From assembly GCF_009363535.1 (NCBI RefSeq), contig NZ_CP045369.1, positions 2,057,001-2,121,000 on the forward strand: a stretch of 64,000 nt of DNA, read 5' to 3'. The notes under the pieces were generated by a model, which did not search any database, had not been told where the DNA came from, and was given only the letters and a program-made list of their open reading frames with translations. A program made the position numbers and the translations under genes. This DNA comes from Microbulbifer sp. THAF38. GTDB taxonomy: Bacteria; Pseudomonadota; Gammaproteobacteria; Pseudomonadales; Cellvibrionaceae. This document shows, piece by piece, positions 47,464-58,304 of this stretch. The stretch's first letter is position 1; every line of letters begins with the position of its first letter.

Positions 47464-47766
47464 TTAGTCGAGCGCTTCCGCCTCTTTCTCTCTGATTGTC
47501 TCAGAGCGGCTGAGATCTGCATTAACGCTGGCGCTTTGGCTGCTAGTCGTAGCTTCTGCCGCCGTGGCGGTAGAAATATTTGCGGCGTGATAGCCTTTGT
47601 CACCTCTGACGATATCAAAGGTAACTTGCTGGCCGGCCTTCAGGGTTCGGTAGCCTTCCATCTGAATTGCGGAATAGTGCGCGAACAGATCCTCCCCTCC
47701 TTCATCTGCAAGAATAAACCCATATCCCTTAGCGTTGTTGAACCACTTCACGGTACCAGTAGGCAT
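47464..47766 (-). CDS. cspD: Cold-shock domain protein, CspD-like
   Basis: 100 residues. The cold-shock domain (1-68) has RNP1 KGYGFI and RNP2 DLFAHYSAI after MPTGTVKWFNNA. A 30-residue acidic tail rich in serine and alanine follows, longer than in E. coli CspD (74 residues). It binds single-stranded nucleic acid. Its position beside clpS and clpA (divergent) matches Pseudomonas and E. coli. Confidence 0.9.
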   Translation of the reverse strand: MPTGTVKWFNNAKGYGFILADEGGEDLFAHYSAIQMEGYRTLKAGQQVTFDIVRGDKGYHAANISTATAAEATTSSQSASVNADLSRSETIREKEAEALD

Positions 47767-48046
47767 AACGAACTCCCTCTAATTGCCTGAGTGACCTATC
47801 GGCCACCTTACAGAGTTTTTATATTTATTTGACCTGCGGATTAATCGACTGCGATCCTATCTGCGACTAATGGCTGTGAATGAGCAGGCACTACCTCTTG
47901 TAGTCAACTGCTATAGGAATGTCAAGAAGCTGCGCTTGAGGCTGTGATGTCCCTGTGTCGTTGGTCAAATAAGGTTACAATGGCAGGTCGTTGATGGTTG
48001 AGCATGCCGTGCTACTAAAGCTCGTTAGAACACATTGATAATTGTT

Positions 48047-48427
48047 ATGAGTATTTTGCAGGTCATTAAACTAGGCTCCAGTGATTCTGGAGAAGATTAT
48101 TTAGAGGGTGAGGGTTCCGATGGCGGGCTCGCACTGGAAGAGGCGCCGCCACGGCTCAAACGCCCGCCTATGTATAAGGTCATCATGTTGAATGATGACT
48201 ACACCCCCATGGACTTTGTTGTGGAGACTCTGGAGTTATTTTTTGGGGTCAACCGTGAGCGCGCCACACAGTTGATGCTGCAAGTACACACACGGGGAAA
48301 AGCAGTGTGCGGTGTCTATACTCGGGATATAGCGGAGACAAAGGCCGCACAAGTTAATCAGTTCGCCCAGGAGAATGAGCATCCGTTGTTGTGTGAGATA
48401 GAGGCGGACGAGAGTAAAGACGATTGA
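48047..48427 (+). CDS. clpS: ClpAP adaptor ClpS
   Basis: 126 residues from ATG 48047; a TTG at 48035 is also open. The ClpS core starts [21 protein letters not shown], holds the N-degron pocket residues ([24 protein letters not shown]) and ends with [11 protein letters not shown]. It binds proteins with N-terminal Leu, Phe, Tyr or Trp and delivers them to ClpAP. The N-terminal extension (about 40 residues) is variable. clpA follows after 134 bases. Confidence 0.95.
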   Translation: MSILQVIKLGSSDSGEDYLEGEGSDGGLALEEAPPRLKRPPMYKVIMLNDDYTPMDFVVETLELFFGVNRERATQLMLQVHTRGKAVCGVYTRDIAETKAAQVNQFAQENEHPLLCEIEADESKDD

Positions 48428-48561
48428 TTTATATTAAAGCTGCTTTAGCACAAGGGTCCCGTCACCTGAAAGGAATCAGCCAGGAGATAGATGCCGGCAA
48501 AGGGTGCGCGCCTACCAGCGGAGTCGGCGGGGAATATTGGCGATTAGGGTTTGAGGTTTAA

Positions 48562-50847
48562 ATGCTCAGCAAGGACTTAGAGGTAACGCTCAATCTGGCG
48601 TTCAAGGGTGCGCGAGCGAAGCGGCACGAATTCATGACTGTGGAGCACCTGCTGCTGGCGCTCCTGGACAATGAGTCGGCTGCTGACGTGTTGCATGCCT
48701 GCGGGGCCGACCTGAGCGCATTGCGCCGCGAACTGTTGGAGTTTGTGGACTCTACCACGCCGTTAATCCCGGAGGCAGATACCGATCGCGAGACCCAGCC
48801 TACCCTGGGGTTCCAAAGGGTATTGCAGAGGGCCGTTTTCCACGTTCAGTCATCGGGTAAAAAAGAGGTTACCGGGGCTAATGTGTTGGTCGCCATTTTC
48901 TGTGAACAGGAAAGCCAAGCCGTTTACTATCTGAAGCAGCAGAGTGTTGCGCGCATTGATGTAGTCAATTACATCACCCATGGGATTTCCAGGGTCGGTT
49001 CCAGCGGCAATAACCACAATCACCACCATGGCTCAGATGCCACCCAGGAGCAGGTGGAAGAGGAGATCAGTACCGGTACCGAACCCGGAGGCTCTGACCC
49101 CCTGGAGAGCTATGCAACCAACCTGAACCAGGAGGCAATCCTCGGTCGAATCGACCCGCTGGTCGGGCGTGGTCCCGAAGTTGAACGGGTCACTCAGGTC
49201 CTCGCGCGACGCCGCAAGAATAACCCCCTGTTGGTGGGTGAATCCGGCGTCGGTAAAACTGCAATCGCTGAAGGCTTGGCCAGACGAATTGTGGATGAGG
49301 ATATTCCAGAGCCCTTAAAAGACAGTACCATTTACTCTCTTGACCTGGGCTCTCTACTTGCCGGAACCAAGTATCGGGGTGATTTTGAGAAGCGTTTCAA
49401 AGCATTGTTAGCCGAGCTGAAGAAGCGCGAGCATGCAGTCCTGTTTATTGATGAGATCCATACCATTATTGGAGCCGGCGCAGCATCCGGCGGCGTTATG
49501 GACGCTTCCAACCTGCTGAAACCACTGCTTTCCAGCGGTCAGCTTCGCTGCATTGGCTCCACCACCTTTACCGAATACCGCGGTATCTTCGAGAAAGACC
49601 GCGCGCTCTCACGCCGCTTTCAAAAAATTGATGTCAGCGAGCCCTCGGTAGAGGAGACCGTACAGATACTGCAGGGCCTCAGGAGCTGCTTCGAGGATCA
49701 TCACAAAGTGCGTTTCACCGATGCCGCCCTTGATGCCGCCGCCCAGCTCTCCAGTCGTCATATCACCGAGCGTTTCCTGCCCGATAAAGCGATCGATGTG
49801 ATTGATGAGGCGGGGGCCTATCAATCCCTACTGTCCGTCGAGGAGCGCACAGAGGTGATTGGTGTTGGTGAGATCGAAGAAGTAATAGCCAAAATGGCTC
49901 GGATCCCGGCGAAGAGTGTCTCCGCTTCGGACAAGGAGCAGTTATCGCGACTAGACGATAATCTCAAGATGGTGGTCTTTGGTCAGGATCGGGCGATTGA
50001 AGCGCTCAGTACGGCCATTAAGCTGAGTCGTGCGGGACTCGGTGCGGAGGAGAAACCCATAGGCTCGTTCTTGTTCTCTGGCCCTACAGGGGTCGGTAAG
50101 ACTGAGCTTTGCCGTCAGCTGGCCAAGGTCATGGGGATTGAGCTTATTCGCTTCGATATGTCCGAGTATATGGAGCGCCACACGGTTTCCCGTCTGATTG
50201 GTGCGCCTCCCGGCTATGTGGGCTTCGATCAGGGTGGGTTGTTAACCGATGCGGTGACCAAGCATCCGCACAGTGTGGTGTTGCTCGATGAGATCGAGAA
50301 GGCCCACCCCGAAGTATTTAACCTGCTTCTGCAGGTGATGGACCATGGAACCCTGACGGACAATAACGGGCGCAAAGCGGATTTCCGCAATGTGATCCTG
50401 ATTATGACCACGAATGCTGGTGCTGAACTGATGAGTCGTCGATCTATCGGTTTCTCCAGTCAGGACCACTCCTCCGATGGTATGGAGGAGATTAAAAAGA
50501 TGTTTACCCCCGAGTTCCGCAACCGCCTCGACAGTATTATCCAATTTGGTGCTCTTCCATTGGATGTGGTTAAAACGGTGGTGGATAAGTTTATTGTCGA
50601 GTTGCAGGCGCAGCTGGATGACTCCCGTGTAACCCTGATCGTGGAAGATGAGGCCCGCGAGTGGCTGGCTATTCGCGGTTATGATGAGAAAATGGGAGCC
50701 CGCCCAATGTCCCGCTTGATACGAGACAAGTTGCGTAAACCCTTGGCGGAGTCCGTTCTGTTTGGGGAGTTGGCGGAAGAGGGTGGCCGTGTTGTGGTCG
50801 TCATAGAAGATGACGAAATATCCATAAAGACGGCGGTTCCGGCCTGA
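48562..50847 (+). CDS. clpA: ATP-dependent Clp protease ATP-binding subunit ClpA
   Basis: 761 residues (E. coli 758). There is an N-terminal Clp_N repeat domain (1-145), then a linker rich in histidine, then two AAA+ modules with Walker A GESGVGKT (about residue 231) and GPTGVGKT (about 511), and a D2-small C-terminal domain. It unfolds substrates for ClpP, including those brought by ClpS. A strong terminator follows. Confidence 0.97.
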   Translation: MLSKDLEVTLNLAFKGARAKRHEFMTVEHLLLALLDNESAADVLHACGADLSALRRELLEFVDSTTPLIPEADTDRETQPTLGFQRVLQRAVFHVQSSGKKEVTGANVLVAIFCEQESQAVYYLKQQSVARIDVVNYITHGISRVGSSGNNHNHHHGSDATQEQVEEEISTGTEPGGSDPLESYATNLNQEAILGRIDPLVGRGPEVERVTQVLARRRKNNPLLVGESGVGKTAIAEGLARRIVDEDIPEPLKDSTIYSLDLGSLLAGTKYRGDFEKRFKALLAELKKREHAVLFIDEIHTIIGAGAASGGVMDASNLLKPLLSSGQLRCIGSTTFTEYRGIFEKDRALSRRFQKIDVSEPSVEETVQILQGLRSCFEDHHKVRFTDAALDAAAQLSSRHITERFLPDKAIDVIDEAGAYQSLLSVEERTEVIGVGEIEEVIAKMARIPAKSVSASDKEQLSRLDDNLKMVVFGQDRAIEALSTAIKLSRAGLGAEEKPIGSFLFSGPTGVGKTELCRQLAKVMGIELIRFDMSEYMERHTVSRLIGAPPGYVGFDQGGLLTDAVTKHPHSVVLLDEIEKAHPEVFNLLLQVMDHGTLTDNNGRKADFRNVILIMTTNAGAELMSRRSIGFSSQDHSSDGMEEIKKMFTPEFRNRLDSIIQFGALPLDVVKTVVDKFIVELQAQLDDSRVTLIVEDEAREWLAIRGYDEKMGARPMSRLIRDKLRKPLAESVLFGELAEEGGRVVVVIEDDEISIKTAVPA

Positions 50848-50866
50848 TTTTGCTTGTAAGCCCATC

Positions 50867-50894
50867 AAAAAAGCCACCGTAAGGTGGCTTTTTT
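50867..50894. terminator. Bidirectional terminator between clpA and infA
   Basis: AAAAAAGCCACC (50867-50878), loop GTAA, GGTGGCTTTTTT (50883-50894), a perfect 12-bp stem serving the two convergent genes. Confidence 0.92.
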
Positions 50895-50938
50895 GTATCA
50901 CAGCAAATCGCCTTGGAGGCTTTTGCCTGGCGAGCGAA

Positions 50939-51157
50939 TTAACGGGCGCGGTACGTAATGCGGCCTTTGCTCAGGTCGTAGGGCGTAAGCTCCACCTTGA
51001 CCTTGTCGCCAGTGAGGATGCGAATGTAGTTTTTACGCATCTTTCCTGAGATGTGCGCAATGACCACGTGTCCGTTTTCCAGCTTTACGCGGAAAGTGGT
51101 ATTTGGCAGGGTGTCGATCACCTCGCCTTCCATTTCAATATAATCGTCTTTTGCCAT
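50939..51157 (-). CDS. infA: Translation initiation factor IF-1
   Basis: 72 residues, exactly the usual length, with [20 protein letters not shown] and [20 protein letters not shown]. It is an OB-fold protein occupying the ribosomal A site during initiation. It lies downstream of bpt on the same strand, with its own 127-base gap. The tRNA-Ser that sits between clpA and infA in E. coli is absent here. Confidence 0.97.
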   Translation of the reverse strand: MAKDDYIEMEGEVIDTLPNTTFRVKLENGHVVIAHISGKMRKNYIRILTGDKVKVELTPYDLSKGRITYRAR

Positions 51158-51284
51158 GCGGCAGCAACCTTCAAATAAACTTGATCAGACCTTTACCCCG
51201 GAGGCAATCTTGCCTAGCCGCGGCTCGACGGGCGAGCATTTTGCACGAAAAGGCAGAATAGAGCAAAGGGCGCGTGCAATGGGG

Positions 51285-52004
51285 CTATAGAGACTTCAAG
51301 CTCCAGCGGTTCTCCATGAGCATTTCTATCGGCTTGAACTGGCTTTTGTAAGCCATTTTGTGGCACTTCTCGATCCAATAGCCCAAGTAGAGATTGGAGA
51401 GGCCCAGCCTCCTGGCCCATTCGATCTGGTAGAGAATGCAGTAGCTCCCGAGGCTGCGTTTGTCCTCATCCGGGTCGAAGAAAGTATAGATGGCCGACAG
51501 GCCTGCAGTGAGGAGGTCGGTAACCGCTACAGCCACCAGGCGCCCCCGCGCACGGAGTTCGATATAGCGTGTGGCCCCCCAGGCTGGGCTCAAAAAGCTG
51601 CGATATTGCTCGCGGCTGGGTGGGTACATTTCTCCGTCGGCGTGGCGCTGCTCGATATAGCGAGCGTACAGCTCGTAATGTTCGTCTGTGTCGATGGATT
51701 CGATATGGAAGATATCCAGATCCTTGTTGCGCTTCCAACAGCGCCGTTGGTTGCGATCGGGTACAAAAAGACCCACAGGCACACGGGCGGGTACACAGGC
51801 TCTGCAAGTGGCGCATTGCGGTCGGTAGAGATAGGCACCACTGCGGCGGAAGCCCAGCTCTGAAAGGCGGTTGTACAGGCGTTGGTCTACCTCTGTCTGC
51901 GGGTCCACAAATACCGTTGTGGCCTCCCTGTCCGGCAGGTAGCCACATGGGTGGGGCAGAGTTGCCAGCAGGCGGACCGAGTCGAGCTGAGAATATTTAC
52001 CCAT
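51285..52004 (-). CDS. bpt: Aspartate/glutamate leucyltransferase (bacterial protein transferase)
   Basis: 239 residues from ATG 52004 (MGKYSQLDSVRLLATLPHPC); the frame upstream overlaps aat and is not conserved. The cysteine cluster CATCRACVPARVPV and a GNAT-like C-terminal half (AIYTFFDPDEDKRSLG, LYLGYWIEKCHKMAYK) mark the Bpt/Ate family. It adds leucine to N-terminal Asp or Glu, creating a ClpS-recognised degron. Overlaps the aat stop by 8 bases, so the two transferases are coupled. Confidence 0.95.
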   Translation of the reverse strand: MGKYSQLDSVRLLATLPHPCGYLPDREATTVFVDPQTEVDQRLYNRLSELGFRRSGAYLYRPQCATCRACVPARVPVGLFVPDRNQRRCWKRNKDLDIFHIESIDTDEHYELYARYIEQRHADGEMYPPSREQYRSFLSPAWGATRYIELRARGRLVAVAVTDLLTAGLSAIYTFFDPDEDKRSLGSYCILYQIEWARRLGLSNLYLGYWIEKCHKMAYKSQFKPIEMLMENRWSLKSL

Positions 52005-52716
52005 AAGTCCACGAAAGTTCCCAAGGCTGCGGGAAGGCGGGTTGTGCCAGGCCGCATTCCAGCAAGTGTTCGAAGTCCTTACGGCACAATTCAACGGCCC
52101 CGAGACTGTTCAAGTGAGGGTTGCTTACCTGGCAGTCGATGAGAGGGCAGCCCCACAATTCTAATTGGCGAACGAGGTGGACAAAAGCGACTTTGGAAGC
52201 ATCCGTCTCCCGGTGAAACATTGATTCGCCAAAAAATACCCGACCGATGGCTATGCCATAAAGCCCGCCAGCCAACAGCCCGTCGCGCCATACTTCGACG
52301 GAGTGTGCATGGCCAAGGTGATGCATATCGACATACGCCTCGGTCATTTCATCGGTGATCCAGGTGCCATCTTCAGAGGTTCTGGGGGCGCGGCAGCCCT
52401 CGATGACCGCTTCGAAGGCCTGGTCAAATGTGACCGAGAATGTACCTCGGCGCAGCACCTTGCGCAGGCTGCGACCTATACGAAAGTCACTGGGTATCAC
52501 CACGCAACGTGGCGAGGGGGACCACCATAGGATGGGCTGGTCATCGGAGAACCAGGGAAAGATACCGCGCCCGTAGGCTGCTAACAGCCAGTCTGGAGTG
52601 AGGTCTCCACCCGCAGCGAGTAGCCCATTGGGGTCGTCGAGAGCAGTCTGGGTAGAAGGGAAGTCGATATGGTTGTGGTCGAGCCACATCAGGCGGCTTT
52701 GGGTATTCCTTGCCAC
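51997..52716 (-). CDS. aat: Leucyl/phenylalanyl-tRNA-protein transferase
   Basis: 239 residues from a GTG at 52716 preceded by ACAGG; an ATG at 52689 is possible but has no ribosome site. Signature segments are GRGIFPWFSDDQPILWWSPS, GYGIA-like LYGIAIGRVFFGESMF and LIDCQVSNPHLNSLGA. It adds Leu or Phe to N-terminal Lys or Arg, marking proteins for ClpS/ClpAP. With bpt, clpS and clpA in the same region, the bacterial N-degron pathway is complete except for clpP. Confidence 0.95.
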   Translation of the reverse strand: MARNTQSRLMWLDHNHIDFPSTQTALDDPNGLLAAGGDLTPDWLLAAYGRGIFPWFSDDQPILWWSPSPRCVVIPSDFRIGRSLRKVLRRGTFSVTFDQAFEAVIEGCRAPRTSEDGTWITDEMTEAYVDMHHLGHAHSVEVWRDGLLAGGLYGIAIGRVFFGESMFHRETDASKVAFVHLVRQLELWGCPLIDCQVSNPHLNSLGAVELCRKDFEHLLECGLAQPAFPQPWELSWTYG

Positions 52717-52733
52717 AAACTGATACCTGTCCT

Positions 52734-52772
52734 GGGCCTGAAGAGGCCCGGGTAGCCTTGTGGATACCCGGG
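52734..52772 (-). promoter_or_regulatory. Two mutually exclusive hairpins between trxB and aat
   Basis: GGGCCT-GAAG-AGGCCC (52734-52749) and CCCGGGTA-N10-TACCCGGG (52747-52772) share the bases 52747-52749, so only one can form fully. Neither has a T-tract. They lie just before the aat GTG and just after the trxB stop. Confidence 0.45.
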
Positions 52773-52785
52773 GGAGAAGCGCTTA

Positions 52786-54128
<1,343 letters not shown>

Positions 54129-55166
54129 ATGAGGCAAGGCAGAAAAATAGTACCGTTGAATCTGGGCAGTAATTTGATTGGCCACCCCACATTTACCTTC
54201 AGTCTCAGTAATGAAGCACAGGTATTTGTGTCGGAGATCCTGGATGACTCTTTCTCCTTGAGGCTTTCTGTCGATTTAGGGCCTGATGGTAGTCATATTG
54301 CCAGTTTGCATGGCCCTCCAGATTTAGTGGAGTTGTTCGCATCCCTGAAGCTGCAGATCAGATGCGATATTGTGGCGGATGGGTACAATGTTCTCTCCCA
54401 TGATGCTTTAGACGCCTTCGTGGCTTCACCCGAATCGAAAGCAAAACTACTCGAAGCGTTGGATCTCAAAGAGGGAAACAAAGTACTGGACTTAATGAGC
54501 GGCAGTGGAGCAGTGAGCCAGTTGCTGTTGGAGTATGGTGATAAAAAGTCAATGGAGATTGCTCTCAGTCTGTGTGATACCCACCACTCCCAGCTCAAGC
54601 GTATTGACCCAAAAGTGCGTGAAAGGGTTGTCGATGTTACTGTGGGTGATGCCAGGGCGTTGCCTTATGAAAAGGAATCTTTTGATGCAGTAGTGCTCAA
54701 AATGGGATTGCACGAAGTGCCCCAGTTGGACCAACCGTTGGTAATGAGGAACGTCTTTCGAGTCCTGAAGAGGGGGGGGCGCTTCATTATTTGGCAATTG
54801 CTGCCTGCCACCGGTGTGATACAGGATGTATTTACAGATATCGTACGAAAAACCAGCATCTTGGCTGGCTGCGAATCCCAAGCTTTCAACCGCTATTTCC
54901 CCAGGCAGGACCAGTTATCCTGGCTGTTTAAAAGTGCTGGCTTCAGTGGGTGTGAGGAAATATTTCAGGCTGAATTCACTTACAGTACCCAGGCAAGCCT
55001 GGTCGCCGAGCTGGGTGGAGACTCCAGCAAACTAGAAATACTGAATAACTTTGCCCGCGACAGAGTGCCCCAAGAGATAAGAGATTCGTTGTGTTGGCGG
55101 GATACTGGAGAGGATATTTCCCTTAAGATTCCGGCTTGTATATATCGCACATACAAACCGGCATAA
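54129..55166 (+). CDS. SAM-dependent methyltransferase (class I, UbiE-like)
   Basis: 345 residues. A unique N-terminal part (about 1-105) precedes a Rossmann methyltransferase domain with motif I VLDLMSGSGAVSQLLLEYG and a later DAVVLKMGLHEVPQLD and VLKRGGRFIIW, typical of methyltransferase type 11. The substrate is unknown. It occupies the place where lrp stands in E. coli, between trxB and ftsK. The first 105 residues carry no recognised domain, and codon use looks less biased than that of its neighbours. Confidence 0.75.
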   Translation: MRQGRKIVPLNLGSNLIGHPTFTFSLSNEAQVFVSEILDDSFSLRLSVDLGPDGSHIASLHGPPDLVELFASLKLQIRCDIVADGYNVLSHDALDAFVASPESKAKLLEALDLKEGNKVLDLMSGSGAVSQLLLEYGDKKSMEIALSLCDTHHSQLKRIDPKVRERVVDVTVGDARALPYEKESFDAVVLKMGLHEVPQLDQPLVMRNVFRVLKRGGRFIIWQLLPATGVIQDVFTDIVRKTSILAGCESQAFNRYFPRQDQLSWLFKSAGFSGCEEIFQAEFTYSTQASLVAELGGDSSKLEILNNFARDRVPQEIRDSLCWRDTGEDISLKIPACIYRTYKPA

Positions 55167-55189
55167 ATCAAAGATAATTAGGCCATCGA

Positions 55190-55214
55190 GGAAATCGCTA
55201 CTTAAGCGATTTCC
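55190..55214 (+). terminator. Probable terminator after the methyltransferase gene
   Basis: GGAAATCGC (55190-55198), 7-base loop, GCGATTTCC (55206-55214), a perfect 9-bp stem without a good T-tract. Confidence 0.5.
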
Positions 55215-55264
55215 GTTCATTACAAGTGCCAGAAAGTAACAACAAAGATTATTGAGGTAAGCCA

Positions 55265-57607
55265 TTGAAGGCCGAGAGCGCAACCGAAGAAAATTCCGCG
55301 AAGAGCGGTGTATTACCGGATTCACTCGTCGCCCGCTTGGTTCGCGAGGGTGCGTTAATCAGTTTGCTGGCGGGTGCACTATTGTTGGCTATTAGCCTGC
55401 TGAGTTATGACGCCCAGGATCCAGGTTGGTCCCATACCGGTCAGTTAGGAAAAATTCACAATGCCATTGGACCGGCTGGGGCCTGGCTCGCCGATGTGTG
55501 CCTTTCACTATTGGGTTGGATGGCTTACCTGTTCCCTCTGTTGATCGGCTTGCGCGCCTATAAAATCTTGCGCGATCGCAATGCGCGTTTTCATGCTCCT
55601 CTACTTGCACTTAGAGTCTTTGGTCTGACCCTTCTGCTAGTCAGTGGCGCCTCTTTGGCGACACTTTGTTTTTCCCCTTCGGAAAATCCACTGCCGTTCA
55701 CTAATGGCGGGATCATTGGAGATGCATTGTCGAGTTCCCTGGAGGGGAGTCTTGGTTATGTTGGCGCGACAATTTTATTGCTGGCGATTTTCGCTATTGG
55801 TACCACCGTGTTTACCGGTCTTTCCTGGCTCAAGCTGGTGGAATCCATCGGCCGCAATGTGCTGGGGCTTATTGCTTGGATGACTAGCTACTACAAGCAG
55901 TGGCGTCAGAAGCGCACAGAACAACGGGTGGCGCGGGAAGCTATAGTAGTTCGCAAGGCCGCCGTGGAAGAAGAGAAGCAGCGCACAGCCAAACGCATTC
56001 CGCCCAAGATCGAAGCGACGGCACCAAAGCCGAAGCAGAGCCCCCGGGCGGCAAAGGAGAAGCAGGGAGAGCTATTCAAGGCTGGGCCCGTGACTGGAAC
56101 CTTGCCGCCTTTGGGACTTCTCGACCCCTCCGACCAGAATAAGAAGCCGGGCTTTTCCCGGGAGTCCCTCGAAGCTCTGTCTCGCTTGCTGGAGTTGAAA
56201 CTCAAGGATTTTGGTGTGGTAGCCGAGGTTGTATCGGTACTGCCTGGCCCCGTAGTAACCCGCTTTGAGATCCAGCCGGCGCCGGGGGTGAAGGTGAGTA
56301 AAATCTCCAACCTGGCTAAAGACCTGGCCAGATCCCTGGCGGTGATCAGTGTCCGCGTAGTGGAGGTGATCCCGGGTAAATCGGTAGTAGGCATTGAGAT
56401 TCCCAATGAGAATCGCCAGATGGTGCGCCTCAGTGAGGTGCTGTCCGCCGATGTTTATGAAAATGCCAAATCGCCCCTGACTCTGGCGCTTGGGCACGAT
56501 ATTTCCGGTCAGCCGGTAGTGGCGGATCTCGCTAAGATGCCCCACCTCCTAGTCGCCGGTACCACCGGTTCTGGTAAATCTGTGGGCATCAATGTGATGC
56601 TGCTCAGCCTGCTTTATAAGTCCACGCCCGAGGAGGTCCGCCTGATTTTGGTGGACCCGAAGATGTTGGAATTATCGGTATACGAGGGTATTCCCCACCT
56701 ACTCACCCCGGTGATCACCGACATGAATGACGCGGCCAATGGTTTGCGCTGGTGTGTGGGTGAGATGGAGCGTCGCTATAAATTGATGGCGGCGATGGGG
56801 GTGCGCAATCTGGCGGGCTTTAATCGCAAGATAAAAGAGGCAGAAGAAGCCGGTGAGCCGATTCTGGATCCTATCTGGGAGTCAGATCCTGCTTCCAGCG
56901 TTCCGGCTGAAGAGCAAACCGCCCCTGCACTTAAGGCTCTACCCGCAATCGTGGTTGTTATTGATGAATTTGCCGACATGATGATGATTGTTGGCAAAAA
57001 GGTGGAGCAGCTGATTGCCCGTATCGCACAGAAAGCCCGGGCTGCGGGGATTCATCTGCTGTTAGCTACCCAGCGACCCTCGGTGGATGTGATTACCGGG
57101 TTGATCAAGGCCAATGTGCCTACCCGTATCGGTTTTCAGGTCTCCTCCAAAGTGGATTCTCGCACCATTCTTGACCAGGGCGGCGCCGAGCAGCTGCTCG
57201 GTCACGGCGATATGCTTTATCTGCCTCCAGGCAGTGGGGTGCCAGTGCGGGTTCACGGTGCTTTTGTTGACGACCATGAGGTACACAAAGTCGTCGCAGA
57301 CTGGGCGCGTCGCGGAGAGCCCGAATACATCGACGGTATTGTTGATGACAGCAATAACAGCATTCCGGTGCCCGGATTGCAGTCCGAGGGCGGTGATGAA
57401 GATGATCCTGAGGCTGATGCTCTTTACGATGAAGCCGTTGCTTTTGTCACCAAATCGCGCAAGGCATCTATCTCCTCTGTGCAGCGTCAGCTTCGTATCG
57501 GCTACAATCGCGCCGCGCGAATTATCGATGCCATGGAGGCTGCCGGCGTTGTGTCGCCTGCCGGGCACAATGGCAACCGTGAAGTGTTGGCTCCGCCCCC
57601 CGCATAA
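55265..57607 (+). CDS. ftsK: DNA translocase FtsK
   Basis: 780 residues, like P. aeruginosa FtsK (811) and much shorter than E. coli's (1329), because the linker is short. Four N-terminal membrane segments (about 25-200), a basic linker (about 205-280), and the motor with Walker A in [18 protein letters not shown], Walker [16 protein letters not shown], and a C-terminal gamma domain binding KOPS sequences (about 710-775). It pumps chromosome DNA to the septum. The start is a TTG after GAGGTAAG. Confidence 0.95.
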   Translation: MKAESATEENSAKSGVLPDSLVARLVREGALISLLAGALLLAISLLSYDAQDPGWSHTGQLGKIHNAIGPAGAWLADVCLSLLGWMAYLFPLLIGLRAYKILRDRNARFHAPLLALRVFGLTLLLVSGASLATLCFSPSENPLPFTNGGIIGDALSSSLEGSLGYVGATILLLAIFAIGTTVFTGLSWLKLVESIGRNVLGLIAWMTSYYKQWRQKRTEQRVAREAIVVRKAAVEEEKQRTAKRIPPKIEATAPKPKQSPRAAKEKQGELFKAGPVTGTLPPLGLLDPSDQNKKPGFSRESLEALSRLLELKLKDFGVVAEVVSVLPGPVVTRFEIQPAPGVKVSKISNLAKDLARSLAVISVRVVEVIPGKSVVGIEIPNENRQMVRLSEVLSADVYENAKSPLTLALGHDISGQPVVADLAKMPHLLVAGTTGSGKSVGINVMLLSLLYKSTPEEVRLILVDPKMLELSVYEGIPHLLTPVITDMNDAANGLRWCVGEMERRYKLMAAMGVRNLAGFNRKIKEAEEAGEPILDPIWESDPASSVPAEEQTAPALKALPAIVVVIDEFADMMMIVGKKVEQLIARIAQKARAAGIHLLLATQRPSVDVITGLIKANVPTRIGFQVSSKVDSRTILDQGGAEQLLGHGDMLYLPPGSGVPVRVHGAFVDDHEVHKVVADWARRGEPEYIDGIVDDSNNSIPVPGLQSEGGDEDDPEADALYDEAVAFVTKSRKASISSVQRQLRIGYNRAARIIDAMEAAGVVSPAGHNGNREVLAPPPA

Positions 57608-57689
57608 GAGGGGGCAGCGCCAATCGCAGTTAAGCTACGGTTCACTTCCCGCTGGCTAATCTTTAGGGAAATCAACACACTGGAAATCA

Positions 57690-58304
57690 ATGATGAAGAA
57701 TATTCTACGCAACTTGCTGGTGGCATTGACGGTTGTGACCAGTGCAGCCTGGGCCGACGCTACCGAAGATCTCGGCAAACTACTGCAGCCGCTGTCTTCT
57801 CTGTCTGGAAATTTTAAGCAGACTTTGATTGATGAGCGCGGCAAGGTTTCGCAAAAAAGCAATGGTAACTTTTCTGTGCAAAGGCCGGGCAAGTTACGCT
57901 GGAAAACGGGCGAGCCTTATGCCCAACTATTGGTGACCAATAATAAAACTCTGTGGCTCTATGATCCGGATCTTGAACAGGTCACCATTCGTCCGGTGGA
58001 TGAGCGTATGAAAGAAACCCCGGCGCTGTTACTCGGCGGCAAGGTGGAGGATATTCGCGAATCTTTCGATGTGACCTTAAAAGAGGGCGTTTACCAGCTG
58101 GCGCCAAAAAATCCAAAGGCGCCGTTTAAATCGATGGAAATCCGTTTTGCTAAAGATGGTCTGCCATCCTCTATGAAAGTACGCGATAGCATGGGGCAGA
58201 CAACGGAGATTGTTTTCAACAGCATGAAAGCAAACCCGAAACTTTCTGAGTCCCTCTTTAATTTCAAGCCACCCGCCGGTACAGACATAATCAAAGATGA
58301 GTGA
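57690..58304 (+). CDS. lolA: Outer-membrane lipoprotein carrier protein LolA
   Basis: 204 residues. A signal peptide ends near SAAWA-D (residue 22). The mature protein has LSGNFKQTLIDERGKVSQ and the LolA barrel features (RPGKLRWKTGEPY, LWLYDPDLEQVTI). It shuttles lipoproteins across the periplasm from LolCDE to LolB. The stop overlaps the rarA start by 8 bases. An ATG at 57693 is equally possible. Order ftsK-lolA-rarA is conserved. Confidence 0.96.
   Translation: MMKNILRNLLVALTVVTSAAWADATEDLGKLLQPLSSLSGNFKQTLIDERGKVSQKSNGNFSVQRPGKLRWKTGEPYAQLLVTNNKTLWLYDPDLEQVTIRPVDERMKETPALLLGGKVEDIRESFDVTLKEGVYQLAPKNPKAPFKSMEIRFAKDGLPSSMKVRDSMGQTTEIVFNSMKANPKLSESLFNFKPPAGTDIIKDE

Noticed and set aside
50848..50938. 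tRNA-Ser expected between clpA and infA from the E. coli order
   Set aside because: The gap is 91 bases, half of it terminator, and no tRNA arms are present.
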